Assembly (NCBI RefSeq): GCF_006345825.1 | Contig: NZ_VCIX01000092.1 | Location: forward strand, 744,001 to 808,000 | DNA from: Paenibacillus paridis | GTDB lineage: Bacteria; Bacillota; Bacilli; Paenibacillales; Paenibacillaceae | Length of the DNA: 64,000 bases | Direction of reading: 5' to 3' | In this document: piece after piece, positions 8,642 through 16,478 of the stretch | Layout: the number at the start of each line of letters is the position of its first letter | Numbering within the stretch: the stretch's first letter is position 1 | The notes under the pieces: generated by a model | The model's input: the letters and a program-made list of their open reading frames with translations, nothing else | Told to the model about the DNA's origin: nothing | The model's database searches: none | Program-made: the position numbers and the translations under genes

Positions 8642-8683
8642 GAGGATGCCCGGAGAGCCATTTATGGCCTGGGCATCCTCTTT
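8642..8683 (+). terminator. Terminator between convergent kimA and marR
   Basis: The perfect 10-bp stem GAGGATGCCC/GGGCATCCTC (8642-8651 and 8671-8680) is followed by TTT. It lies between two convergent genes and may serve both. Confidence 0.85.
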
Positions 8684-8686
8684 GGG

Positions 8687-9145
8687 TTAAAGGTCTACCC
8701 CATTGAAATCCTTAAGCAAATCGATAAATTTCTCAAGCTGCTCATCATTCCAACGCGAAATTCGCTCGTAATAGGCAAATTCCTTCTCTTTAAGCGCATC
8801 AATCGTTTGTTGTTTCCCCTTATCCGTGAGAGATAAGCAAATTCCTCGGCGGTCTTCGGGGGAAGATTCTCTTATTACATAGCCCATAAGCTCAAGCTGT
8901 TTGACAAGACGGCTAACGGAGCTGCGATCCATTGCTGTTGCATCTGCCAATTTGGCGGCGCTTGTCGGGCCGTAAGCGTACAGCCAACGGACGATATGGA
9001 AAGCGGCAGGCTGCAGGGTAGGATCGAAAATAGCCGCTGTTTTGACATTTAGCGCATGCGAAGAGCTAATTAACGCATTGATTTGTTCGCCGAGCTTCAG
9101 CTCTAACTGCGTTCTTGGTGTTTGCTTGAGCTGGTTATCGTTCAT
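8687..9145 (-). CDS. MarR-family transcriptional regulator
   Basis: The 152-residue protein has a winged helix at about residues 50-115 (PTSAAKLADATAMDRSSVSRLVKQLELMGYVIRESSPEDRRGICLSLTDKG), which holds the typical MarR recognition helix and the DxR wing. The remaining helices form the dimer interface. Homologues are repressors relieved by small phenolic or electrophilic ligands. It is divergent from the SDR gene at 9297. The intergenic region holds two copies of a 14-bp near-palindrome over the SDR promoter, so it most likely represses that gene and perhaps itself. Translation probably starts at ATG 9145, with GGAGG and GGTGA upstream. Confidence 0.9.
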   Translation of the reverse strand: MNDNQLKQTPRTQLELKLGEQINALISSSHALNVKTAAIFDPTLQPAAFHIVRWLYAYGPTSAAKLADATAMDRSSVSRLVKQLELMGYVIRESSPEDRRGICLSLTDKGKQQTIDALKEKEFAYYERISRWNDEQLEKFIDLLKDFNGVDL

Positions 9146-9195
9146 TAGGTTTCACCTATCCTCCAAGTATAAAGAGCACAAAGCTCGTAAAGTGA

Positions 9196-9237
9196 TTGAC
9201 ATATATCAACTAAATCAATATAGTTGACATATATCAA
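9196..9237 (+). promoter_or_regulatory. SDR promoter overlapped by two MarR-type operators
   Basis: TTGACA (9196-9201), a 17-bp spacer and TATAGT (9219-9224) form a strong sigma-A promoter. The sequence TTGACATATATCAA occurs twice, at 9196-9209 and 9224-9237. One copy covers the -35 box and the other begins at the end of the -10 box. Each copy is a near-palindrome of MarR operator type. Confidence 0.85.
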
Positions 9238-9296
9238 TAATAAACCAGCTTCGATGGATAGTCAAAACCTAGAACGGATCGCAAAGGAGAATAACG

Positions 9297-10181
9297 ATGA
9301 AAACAAAACCGATTGTTGTCATCACCGGCGCAACAAGTGGACTTGGCCAGCTCGTTGCCATTGAGATGGCCAAGCGTGATGCTCAACTTGTCCTTACGGC
9401 GAGGAGCAGAGAACGTGCTAAGGCGACTGAAAAAATAATTAAAGAGAACATGCCAACCGCCGAAGTGGATTTTTATTTTGGGGATCTTTCCATCATGAAG
9501 GACGTGAGTCGATTAGGCCAGGAGATTTCTGCTGCATACCCTAAAATAGACGTACTTGTGAATAATGCAGGACTGCATGCGTTTGAACAGCGAGTAACTT
9601 CAGAGGGCTTTGCGGAGATGGTAGCTGTGAATTATTTAGCCCCGTGGCTATTCACGCATACATTGCGCCCGTCCTTACGAAATGCGGAGAAAGCCCGAGT
9701 TGTAAATGTAGCTTCGGAAGCCTCGCGCAATCATGGGACATTAAAGCTTCCAGAGGACCTAACCGACACCGCGAGGTTTACTTCTCGAGGCTCCTCTGCG
9801 ATTTATGGAAAAACCAAGCTGCTTAATATCATGTACACAGCAGAACTGGCCCGCCAATGGAAAGGAACAGGAATTAGCGTAAATGCGCTGAATCCCGGGT
9901 TTAATGTGACGGGGCTTGGACGAGAGCTATGGTTTGCTTCCATGCTTGAGCGTGTATTGAACTTATTGCATCTGGGCGATCCGCGCAAAGGAGCGGATAT
10001 CATTACTCGGTTAATCGTCGATGAGAAGTACGAGAAGGTAACAGGAGGTTACTTTAATGTAGGAACCGGAAATCCAATTACACCTATTGAGCCTGCAGGA
10101 GACCCCTCGTTACAAAAGAAGCTATGGACGGATACCAAAGCGCTGCTGCATCAAAAAGGCCTGCTTGACACCATATCCTAA
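9297..10181 (+). CDS. Short-chain dehydrogenase/reductase
   Basis: The 294-residue protein is a classical-type SDR. It has the cofactor motif ITGATSGLG near the N-terminus, NNAG at about residues 88-91, a catalytic serine region VNVASEAS, and the YGKTK active-site motif around residue 165. The layout, including LNPGFNVTGL after the active site, resembles retinol-dehydrogenase-like and protochlorophyllide-like SDRs of broad specificity, so a substrate is not assigned. NAD(P)H use is expected. The ribosome binding site AAAGGAGA lies 7 nt before ATG. Its promoter is overlapped by two operators of the divergent MarR gene, implying induction by a toxic or aromatic compound. Confidence 0.88.
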   Translation: MKTKPIVVITGATSGLGQLVAIEMAKRDAQLVLTARSRERAKATEKIIKENMPTAEVDFYFGDLSIMKDVSRLGQEISAAYPKIDVLVNNAGLHAFEQRVTSEGFAEMVAVNYLAPWLFTHTLRPSLRNAEKARVVNVASEASRNHGTLKLPEDLTDTARFTSRGSSAIYGKTKLLNIMYTAELARQWKGTGISVNALNPGFNVTGLGRELWFASMLERVLNLLHLGDPRKGADIITRLIVDEKYEKVTGGYFNVGTGNPITPIEPAGDPSLQKKLWTDTKALLHQKGLLDTIS

Positions 10182-10270
10182 AAAACGATGAATTTTGGTG
10201 GTAATCGGCAGTTTTTGTCGCTGGAAGCATGGGACATAAGATAGGCTGGCTATCCAGGGAATGATTATGA

Positions 10271-10306
10271 TATTCTTTATAAAGAACTAATATTCTTTAT
10301 AAAGAA
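10271..10306. promoter_or_regulatory. Tandem perfect palindromes, likely operator pair
   Basis: The 16-bp sequence TATTCTTTATAAAGAA occurs twice, at 10271-10286 and 10291-10306, exactly 20 bp apart. Its inner 14 bases, TTCTTTATAAAGAA, are a perfect palindrome. Two helical turns of spacing place both dyads on one face of the DNA. They lie about 40 bp before the start of the glycan gene row. No cognate regulator gene is adjacent. Confidence 0.65.
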
Positions 10307-10342
10307 TGGTGGTCATGTGTGATTATTGGAGAATATGCAGGG

Positions 10343-11338
10343 ATGAAACTAACGGTTTTTTTACTTGCAGCCATTATCATCGTGCTGGTAACCCCTCTTG
10401 CTATCATGTTGGCGAATCAATTCGGAATTGTGGACCATCCGGATCAAGCGCTTAAGACGCATCGTCAGCCAACGCCCTATTTGGGCGGAGCGGCTGTTGT
10501 CATGACGCTTTACCTGACACTCAGTCTCATTATTCTCTTCTATAAACTGACAATAAATGCTGAGCAAACGGGTATGCTCCTAGGTTTGTTCGTTATTTTC
10601 TCCATCGGTTTGTTTGATGATTTTCATGCGGTAAAGCCACTGATGAAACTCAGCTTTCAAGGCTTGGCCACAGCGATTGTGATGCTTTATGGATTAGGGC
10701 TTCAACTCACGGACCATCCTGTATTGAACATCATGATCATGCTAATCTGGGTTATTGGCATTACCAATGCCCTTAACTTAGTGGATATCATGGATGGTTT
10801 AGCCTCTGGAATTGGCGGTATCGCAGCCTTTTTTCTGGCGGTGCTCTTGTTCTTGGAGGGGCAAATTGTTTTTGGTGCTGCGATGCTAGCGTTAGCGGGT
10901 GCTTGTTTAGGATTTCTTGCGTTCAACTTCCATCCTGCAAAAATATTTCTTGGCGATGCAGGCAGCCTGGCCATAGGATTCATGCTCGCATGCGCCGCCG
11001 TTAAATGGATCGAGATCAGGGAAGAAAATCATCTGCTTGTGCCTGTCCTCTTACTTGCAATTCCGATATTTGAAACCGTGTATATTTCGATTTTGAGATT
11101 AAAGGCCGGAAAATCCCCGCTGCAGGGAAGCGATGACCATTTTGCCAAACGCATGGTGAAAGCAGGTTTTACGGTCAAGCAAACCGTTATGTACTCGTAT
11201 GGTTTCGGAATAATTTTGTGCTTAGTCGCTTTTTGGTTATCGATGAACAGCCAACATGGCGTATATATTGTGCCGTGTGCGGTCGCAGCTTTTTCGTTGA
11301 TTGGATTCTCTTTGAGCAAAGTGGATATTTATTCCTAA
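10343..11338 (+). CDS. MraY/WecA-family polyprenyl-phosphate sugar-phosphate transferase
   Basis: The 331-residue protein has about ten membrane segments. It has the family's diagnostic loops: DHPDQALKTHRQPTPYLGG near the N-terminus, GLFDDF around residue 95, NALNLVDIMDGLASG around 140 and NFHPAKIFLGDAGSLAIGF around 195. The Asp-rich loops bind Mg2+ and the nucleotide sugar. Such enzymes transfer a sugar-1-phosphate, usually GlcNAc, from UDP to undecaprenyl phosphate at the inner membrane face, starting teichoic acid or other polymer synthesis. Sequence places it nearer WecA/TagO than MraY. ATG 10343 is chosen over a GTG at 10319, but neither has a strong ribosome binding site. It is first in a row of closely spaced glycan genes. 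Confidence 0.85.
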   Translation: MKLTVFLLAAIIIVLVTPLAIMLANQFGIVDHPDQALKTHRQPTPYLGGAAVVMTLYLTLSLIILFYKLTINAEQTGMLLGLFVIFSIGLFDDFHAVKPLMKLSFQGLATAIVMLYGLGLQLTDHPVLNIMIMLIWVIGITNALNLVDIMDGLASGIGGIAAFFLAVLLFLEGQIVFGAAMLALAGACLGFLAFNFHPAKIFLGDAGSLAIGFMLACAAVKWIEIREENHLLVPVLLLAIPIFETVYISILRLKAGKSPLQGSDDHFAKRMVKAGFTVKQTVMYSYGFGIILCLVAFWLSMNSQHGVYIVPCAVAAFSLIGFSLSKVDIYS

Positions 11339-11360
11339 CTTGATTAGGAGGGAGACCGTA

Positions 11361-12506
11361 ATGGCAAAGATTATGATCGTTGTTCCGTACGCCAAATATT
11401 ATAAAAACTTCAGTTGGGATTTGATTCGGTCGTTAGCGCTCGAGGGACATGAAGTCATTGCCGCAGCACCTACTAATCCCTATAAGGACGAGCTCCTGTC
11501 GATTGGGGTTGCTTTTGAAGCCATTCCAATAAAAAATACAGGCTTAAATCCGTTTTATGACCTGTTCAGTATTTATAAGATGATCAAGGTTTTTAAAAAG
11601 CATCAGCCGGACCTATTTTGCTTATACTCCATTAAGCCAATTTTGTATGGTTCTATCGCTGCGGCTTTCACGAAGTCTAGAAATGTACTTTTAATGGTAA
11701 CGGGACTTGGTTATACCTTCAGTTCGGGTGCACAGAAGCGTTCGATTTTATTTCGTGTTGTGAAGAAATTATACACCTTCGCCGTAGACCATTGTAAACA
11801 GGTGTTGTTTGAGAATCCAGATGATTTGCGGCTTTTTCAACAGCAACGTATTTTAAAGCACAACAGAGCTCTGGTGGTGAACGGCGCAGGCGTCAATATT
11901 GACCAGTTTAGAATGAGTATACGTCCGGTTCAGCCTTTCGTTTTTTTGGTTGTGGCGAGAGTGATTAGCGATAAAGGGATCGAAGAATATGTTGAAGCCG
12001 CACGCCAGCTTAGAGTGAAATACCCTTATGTGGTTTTCCAACTGCTCGGGCCTTTGGATAAGAATCCGACAGCAATACCCGCCTCCAGGCTGAAAGCTTG
12101 GGTAAAAGAGGGGGTCCTTCAATATTTGGGGGAGACGGAGGACGTGCGGCCATTTTTAAAAAGAGCCTCGGTGTTTGTGCTGCCTTCTTACCGGGAAGGG
12201 ACTCCGAAATCCGCTTTGGAAGCGATGGCGATGGGTTTGCCGATCATAACGGCTAATTCCCCGGGCTGCAGGGAAACGGTAATCGAGGCACATAATGGTT
12301 TTCTGGTTCCAGTAAGAAATGCATCGGCTTTAGCAGCGGCTATGGAGAAATGTATTGTGGAGCCCAGAATCATTCCGCGAATGGGCCTCAAGAGTCGTGA
12401 GCTTGCTGTGAAGAAGTATGACGTACGCATCGTGAATGCCTCGATTAAAACGGCGATGGGACTAGCTTCCAAGCCGATAGCCAAAAACGAAAAAGTGACG
12501 GGGTGA
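11361..12506 (+). CDS. Glycosyltransferase family 4 (GT-B fold)
   Basis: The 381-residue protein has a GT4 layout. The N-terminal acceptor domain opens KIMIVVPYAKYYKNFSWDLIRSLALEGHEVIAAAP. The C-terminal donor domain holds VARVISDKGIEEYVEAARQL and the E-x7-E region in YREGTPKSALEAMAMGLPIITANSPGCRETV. Its overall look is that of enzymes adding a hexosamine to a lipid-linked sugar (PglA-like), although donor and acceptor are not readable. The ribosome binding site AGGAGGG lies 7 nt before ATG 11361, 22 nt after the transferase gene. It would logically add the second sugar to the undecaprenyl-linked product of the preceding enzyme. Confidence 0.87.
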   Translation: MAKIMIVVPYAKYYKNFSWDLIRSLALEGHEVIAAAPTNPYKDELLSIGVAFEAIPIKNTGLNPFYDLFSIYKMIKVFKKHQPDLFCLYSIKPILYGSIAAAFTKSRNVLLMVTGLGYTFSSGAQKRSILFRVVKKLYTFAVDHCKQVLFENPDDLRLFQQQRILKHNRALVVNGAGVNIDQFRMSIRPVQPFVFLVVARVISDKGIEEYVEAARQLRVKYPYVVFQLLGPLDKNPTAIPASRLKAWVKEGVLQYLGETEDVRPFLKRASVFVLPSYREGTPKSALEAMAMGLPIITANSPGCRETVIEAHNGFLVPVRNASALAAAMEKCIVEPRIIPRMGLKSRELAVKKYDVRIVNASIKTAMGLASKPIAKNEKVTG

Positions 12507-12512
12507 TGGTAC

Positions 12513-13811
12513 ATGGCCTTAGCCGTCATCGGAGCAGGCGTGACCGGATTATCGTTTGCGAGCGCATATGGCAATGTCCCTGTATTTGAAGCGAATGGGT
12601 CGTTAGGCGGAAAAGCCCTATCGTACAAAGTAGATACAGAGGTGGGAACCTTTGGCTTTGATGTTGGCGGCCATTGGTTTCATCACCAGTCGGCCCCGGG
12701 AGCGCTTAAGCTGCTGGACGGCCTCCCGTTAAATTCGCATCGCAGGTACGCCTTTGTTTATTTGGAGGGGCGATTGTACGATTATCCGATTCAGCAGAGC
12801 TATAAACAAAATCCGAGCAGCAGCTTTGTCGGCAGGGTAGACGAAGAATTGCGCGAGATCGGAGGCAAGGAGCTGCAATACAGCAATTATGCTGAAATGC
12901 TGATTAACTCCTATGGACCTGCGTTATACGATGCTTTCTTTCGGGACTATAACAGAAAAATGTTCGGCAAAGAAGAGCTGGCAAGCATTGCTGCAGGAAA
13001 ATATGAAACGGTGCGTAATGTCCGGCTAACCGGCAATACGGACGGTTATAACCCTGCCTTTCTCTACCCGAAAGGAGATATAGGAGCCCAAGCGATTCCG
13101 CTGCATTTGTCTAAGCGTGTAAACGTGAGCTTTGATACAGGCGTGCATGCGATTAGTCTAAGCCGTAAGACAATGCAGCTAAAACAGAAAAACCACGCAT
13201 GGGAGACGATCGTTTCCACGATTCCGCTGCCATTGCTGATTCGGTTAATATCGGATGTTGAACCTGAATATCTCCGTTTAGCGGAGCAATTGACAGCCAG
13301 CAAAGGATTCATTGTGAATATGGGCATCAAGAAAAAGCCATTTCATGAGCATAAAAGCTGGGTATATTTCCCCGAGCTGAGATATCATTTTTACAGGCTG
13401 GGCTTTTATAGCAATATCGAGCCTTTGCTGGCGCCTAAGGGCTACAGTTCTATTTATGTGGAATGCTCTCCGCTGCATTTTAATACGAAGAGCGAGGCGC
13501 AGCTGTTGCTGCCCAAAATCATACAAGAGCTGACGGAGATTGGTATAATAGATGAAGCGGACGATATTGTCGCTTTACGAACGTTTTACTTGGAACAAAA
13601 TTATTGCATGCCGGATCAGAAGATCACCTCGGTTCTTCATCGTTATTTGGAGAGCAACGGGATATACAGCATTGGGCGCTATGGAAGCTGGCATTGGTCC
13701 AGCCAGCATGAGGATATGCAGCAGGCTGTCCAACTGGCTGAATATCTCCAGAGCAGAAATGCAGACCAAGCTTTTCGTACAGAAAGCTCTTCATTCGTTC
13801 CTATGAAGTAA
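12513..13811 (+). CDS. FAD-dependent oxidoreductase, UGM/amine-oxidase-like
   Basis: The 432-residue protein begins with an FAD-binding Rossmann motif (AVIGAGVTGLSFASAYG, then an acidic residue in VFEANGSLGGKA). It continues with GFDVGGHWFHH, the position where UDP-galactopyranose mutases and related FAD enzymes have GAHIFH. The C-terminal FAD-closing segment is GIYSIGRYGSWHWSSQHED. Sequence fits the wider family of UGM, protoporphyrinogen oxidase and amine oxidase; identity within it is not settled. It starts 6 nt after the glycosyltransferase stop, so the two are surely co-transcribed. A role in modifying a nucleotide sugar or lipid-linked sugar is the best inference. Confidence 0.75.
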   Translation: MALAVIGAGVTGLSFASAYGNVPVFEANGSLGGKALSYKVDTEVGTFGFDVGGHWFHHQSAPGALKLLDGLPLNSHRRYAFVYLEGRLYDYPIQQSYKQNPSSSFVGRVDEELREIGGKELQYSNYAEMLINSYGPALYDAFFRDYNRKMFGKEELASIAAGKYETVRNVRLTGNTDGYNPAFLYPKGDIGAQAIPLHLSKRVNVSFDTGVHAISLSRKTMQLKQKNHAWETIVSTIPLPLLIRLISDVEPEYLRLAEQLTASKGFIVNMGIKKKPFHEHKSWVYFPELRYHFYRLGFYSNIEPLLAPKGYSSIYVECSPLHFNTKSEAQLLLPKIIQELTEIGIIDEADDIVALRTFYLEQNYCMPDQKITSVLHRYLESNGIYSIGRYGSWHWSSQHEDMQQAVQLAEYLQSRNADQAFRTESSSFVPMK

Positions 13812-13840
13812 CAGACAACCAGAGAGGGGAGTTTTATCGC

Positions 13841-14410
13841 ATGAAGGGTGAGACCATTTATTTAAAATTATTGGAGGTCGAGGATGCGGACAAGCTCCTT
13901 GCGCTCAGACAGCAGAATCGGCATTTTTTGCAGCCCTTTGAGCCGCTGCGGCAAGAGAGCTACTTTACGGTTGAGGAACAGGCTCGCATGATTGCGAGCG
14001 GCCGATTGGCGGCTCAAAATGATCAGGCCTATGCCTTTGGCGTATTTACAGTAGCTACGGATGTATTGATTGGCCGAATTGAGCTTTCGGGCGTAGCGCG
14101 CGGTCCTTTTCAAAATGCCTTTCTCGGTTATTTCCTGGACCAAGCTTGCAATGGGCGAGGGATGATGACGGAGGCTGTGTCCTTATGTTTAGCTTATGCC
14201 TTTGAGCAGTTGGGCCTTCATCGCATACAAGCAGCTGTTATGCCAAGAAATTTGCCTTCTATCCGGGTATTGGAGAAGGCGGGCTTCAGGCAGGAGGGGC
14301 TGGCCAGACATTATTTGCACATTAACGGTTTGTGGGAGGACCATGCTTTGTTTGCCATGACAGTAGAGGACCGCCAGGGCATGACAAAGTCAAAGATCGC
14401 CATTGATTAA
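13841..14410 (+). CDS. GNAT acetyltransferase, RimJ/RimL-like
   Basis: The 189-residue protein belongs to the RimJ/RimL branch of GNAT N-acetyltransferases. It starts ETIYLKLLEVEDADKLLALRQQN, has the acetyl-CoA pyrophosphate-binding turn in LDQACNGRGMMTEAV, and has the HRIQAAVMPRNLPSIRVLEKAGFRQEGLARHYLHINGLWEDHALFAM block typical of the family. It could acetylate a protein N-terminus or a sugar amine. It lies 29 nt after the FAD gene with ribosome binding site AGGGGAG. Operon membership suggests, without proving, acetylation of the glycan made by the preceding enzymes. Confidence 0.85.
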   Translation: MKGETIYLKLLEVEDADKLLALRQQNRHFLQPFEPLRQESYFTVEEQARMIASGRLAAQNDQAYAFGVFTVATDVLIGRIELSGVARGPFQNAFLGYFLDQACNGRGMMTEAVSLCLAYAFEQLGLHRIQAAVMPRNLPSIRVLEKAGFRQEGLARHYLHINGLWEDHALFAMTVEDRQGMTKSKIAID

Positions 14411-14481
14411 GGAATAGATGGAGCGTAAGATAGGTTCTTGAGCCATTCATTCAGTCAGACGAAATCAAGGGGACTATCATC

Positions 14482-15357
14482 ATGCAAAAGCTATCCAAAA
14501 ATCATACCGCGCTGCTTATTTTATTTTTGGTCATCGTATGGGGCGTCAATTGGCCGCTTTCCAAATTCGCGTTATCCTATATGCCGCCGGTGCTTTTCTC
14601 GGGAACGAGAACATTGCTGGGCGGCATTCTGCTGCTAATCATTGCAATCCCTCGTTATGACCGCTTGTTTTTCAGGAAAACATGGTTTATTTATGTCATT
14701 TCAGCTTTATTCAATGTTATTTTATATTATGGCCTGCAAACGGTGGGTCTGGCCTATTTGCCAGCCGGCTTATTTTCGGCCATCGTATTTCTCCAGCCTG
14801 TGCTGGTCGGGATCTTCTCCTGGCTGTGGCTGGGAGAGTCTATGAACCTCTTGAAAGTTTCGGGACTGGTTCTCGGCTTTACGGGAGTAGGCATCATCTG
14901 CAGCGGAGCTGGCGGATTATCAGGTCATATATCGGTTGCAGGCATTTTGCTTGCGCTTGGCTCGTCGCTCAGTTGGGCATTAGGAACGATATACGTAAAG
15001 AAAAAGGGGCCAAGCGTCGATCCGATCTGGCTGGTTGCACTGCAGTTGCTTATCGGCGGCTTGTTCATGACGATAATGGGTTCCGGTACAGAAAGCTGGG
15101 CTGACGTGACATGGGCGCCGGTGTTTCTGCTTACGCTCACGTTTATTTCCGTGTTTGTTATCGCCATTGGCTGGCTGGTGTTCTATAAGCTAATGGATTC
15201 CGGCGAGGCGAGCAAGGTTGCCTCCTATACGTTTCTTATTCCGCTCGTCGCCATTTTGACCGGAACCTTGTTTTTTAACGAGCCCTTTACTTTATCGCTG
15301 CTGGCGGGTCTGGTGTGTATCTTATTCAGCATTTATTTCGTTAATCGAAAGGCGTAA
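14482..15357 (+). CDS. EamA/DMT family transporter
   Basis: The 291-residue protein has ten predicted membrane segments arranged as two EamA repeats (about residues 10-140 and 150-285), with WGVNWPLSKFALSYMPP at the start and a second-repeat start at ILLALGSSLSWALGTIYVKK. Drug/metabolite transporters of this type export or exchange small metabolites such as amino acids; the substrate is unknown. It lies 71 nt after the acetyltransferase gene on the same strand, with ribosome binding site AAGGGG, and may be transcribed with it. Confidence 0.87.
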   Translation: MQKLSKNHTALLILFLVIVWGVNWPLSKFALSYMPPVLFSGTRTLLGGILLLIIAIPRYDRLFFRKTWFIYVISALFNVILYYGLQTVGLAYLPAGLFSAIVFLQPVLVGIFSWLWLGESMNLLKVSGLVLGFTGVGIICSGAGGLSGHISVAGILLALGSSLSWALGTIYVKKKGPSVDPIWLVALQLLIGGLFMTIMGSGTESWADVTWAPVFLLTLTFISVFVIAIGWLVFYKLMDSGEASKVASYTFLIPLVAILTGTLFFNEPFTLSLLAGLVCILFSIYFVNRKA

Positions 15358-15487
15358 TAAGCAAGGAATACTTCTTCATGATGGAGAGAATTTATTTGTG
15401 GGTTGTCCCTGTTTCGGAATCGCATATCGTGTTTATTATCCTAATAGAATGAACATAAACAAAAACAGAATGGGGAAGTGATGGGTC

Positions 15488-16213
15488 ATGAAAAAGACAG
15501 TATATTTGGTACTCAGCATGGCATTGGCATTTGTATTGACGGCTGGCGCTTGGGGAGCGCCCTCAGCGGAGGCGGCAGCAAAGAAAGAATACCTGCAGGT
15601 TGCCAAAAATGTTATTTACTACGGGGAATTAAAAAATGGACAGCCGCATGGAAAAGGAACAATGACTTGGTTTTCAACGAAATCGTATGCAGGCGATTGG
15701 GTGAACGGCAAACGTTCCGGAGTCGGCAAATATGTGAACAAATATACAAGTGACGGCAAAGAAATGCTGGTTACATATGATGGCGAGTGGAAAAATGATT
15801 TGAAATCGGGTAACGGGGCGTTGACGACGAAGATAACCGGCTTTGACAATACGGTCGAATACCATAAAATTCAGTCGGGTACCTTCGCAAACGATAGCTT
15901 CGTCTTCGGCTTCTCGGTTGCTCATTCCGATGGCGTGCAGCCTTATAGCTTTAATTACAAGGATGCCAAAATGAATTTGCAAATTTTCGGTACGAACGTA
16001 AACATGAAGCAAGCATGGAAAAACGGAGAATTCCATACGATTCAATATTCAAAAGGTAAAGTGATCAAGCATTATTCGATCGATTTTAACGAAAACCCAT
16101 CATTAGTGAAACAAAACAAAGCGACGCTGCAGTATTTGAAAGGGATTCAATCCGAAATTAATACTCATTTGGATAAATTAGAGCGCTTGGCTGCGCGTGT
16201 TCCTTTGAAATAA
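15488..16213 (+). CDS. Secreted MORN-repeat protein
   Basis: The 241-residue protein has an N-terminal signal peptide (KKTVYLVLSMALAFVLTAGAWG, then Ala-rich cleavage region APSAEAAA). Three MORN-like repeats follow, at about residues 40-110: YYGELKNGQPHGKGTM, YAGDWVNGKRSGVGKY and YDGEWKNDLKSGNGAL. The remaining 130 residues match nothing I recognise. Bacterial MORN proteins are mostly of unknown role, and some act at membranes or the cell wall. It is monocistronic with ribosome binding site GGGGAAG and ends at a terminator. Confidence 0.8.
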   Translation: MKKTVYLVLSMALAFVLTAGAWGAPSAEAAAKKEYLQVAKNVIYYGELKNGQPHGKGTMTWFSTKSYAGDWVNGKRSGVGKYVNKYTSDGKEMLVTYDGEWKNDLKSGNGALTTKITGFDNTVEYHKIQSGTFANDSFVFGFSVAHSDGVQPYSFNYKDAKMNLQIFGTNVNMKQAWKNGEFHTIQYSKGKVIKHYSIDFNENPSLVKQNKATLQYLKGIQSEINTHLDKLERLAARVPLK

Positions 16214-16252
16214 GGGGAAAACGGAAATTATCAGTATAGGATGTTAGTTCAA

Positions 16253-16292
16253 AACGATAAGCCTCGGATTTTCGATGGCTTGTCGTTTTTTT
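16253..16292 (+). terminator. Terminator after the MORN gene
   Basis: The 11-bp stem AACGATAAGCC/GGCTTGTCGTT, with one G-T pair, is followed by seven T residues. Confidence 0.9.
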
Positions 16293-16356
16293 CTGTGGAG
16301 AAGACCGCCTGCCAGGGTGGGATTCAAGTGATTTTCGCCCAAAAACGCTGACTCAC

Positions 16357-16404
16357 TTGCAGGGAAATTAGACGTATGCTAGTATTGTTATCACTCGATA
16401 ACAA
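16357..16404 (+). promoter_or_regulatory. tetR promoter with overlapping palindromic operator
   Basis: TTGCAG (16357-16362), a 17-bp spacer and TAGTAT (16380-16385) form the likely promoter. Directly downstream, TTGTTATC and GATAACAA (16385-16392 and 16397-16404) form a perfect 8-bp-arm dyad with 4 bp between. The same core recurs at 17085-17110, so it is the probable binding site of the TetR protein. Confidence 0.8.
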
Positions 16405-16433
16405 TCTTACTTACAAGGAGGCGGGAGGAGCAG

Positions 16434-16478
16434 ATGGTTTTGCTGTTCCTAACCAATGAGCCAACACTCAGACACTAG
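16434..16478 (+). CDS. Possible 14-codon upstream ORF overlapping tetR
   Basis: The strongest ribosome binding site in this region (AAGGAGGCGGGAGGAG, up to 16430) precedes ATG 16434, which opens a 14-residue frame ending at TAG 16478. The TetR start at 16456 lies inside this frame in another phase and has no ribosome binding site of its own, while an in-frame TAA stands at 16450. TetR translation may therefore depend on passage of ribosomes through this short frame, or the true start was shifted by a small indel. Confidence 0.4.
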   Translation: MVLLFLTNEPTLRH

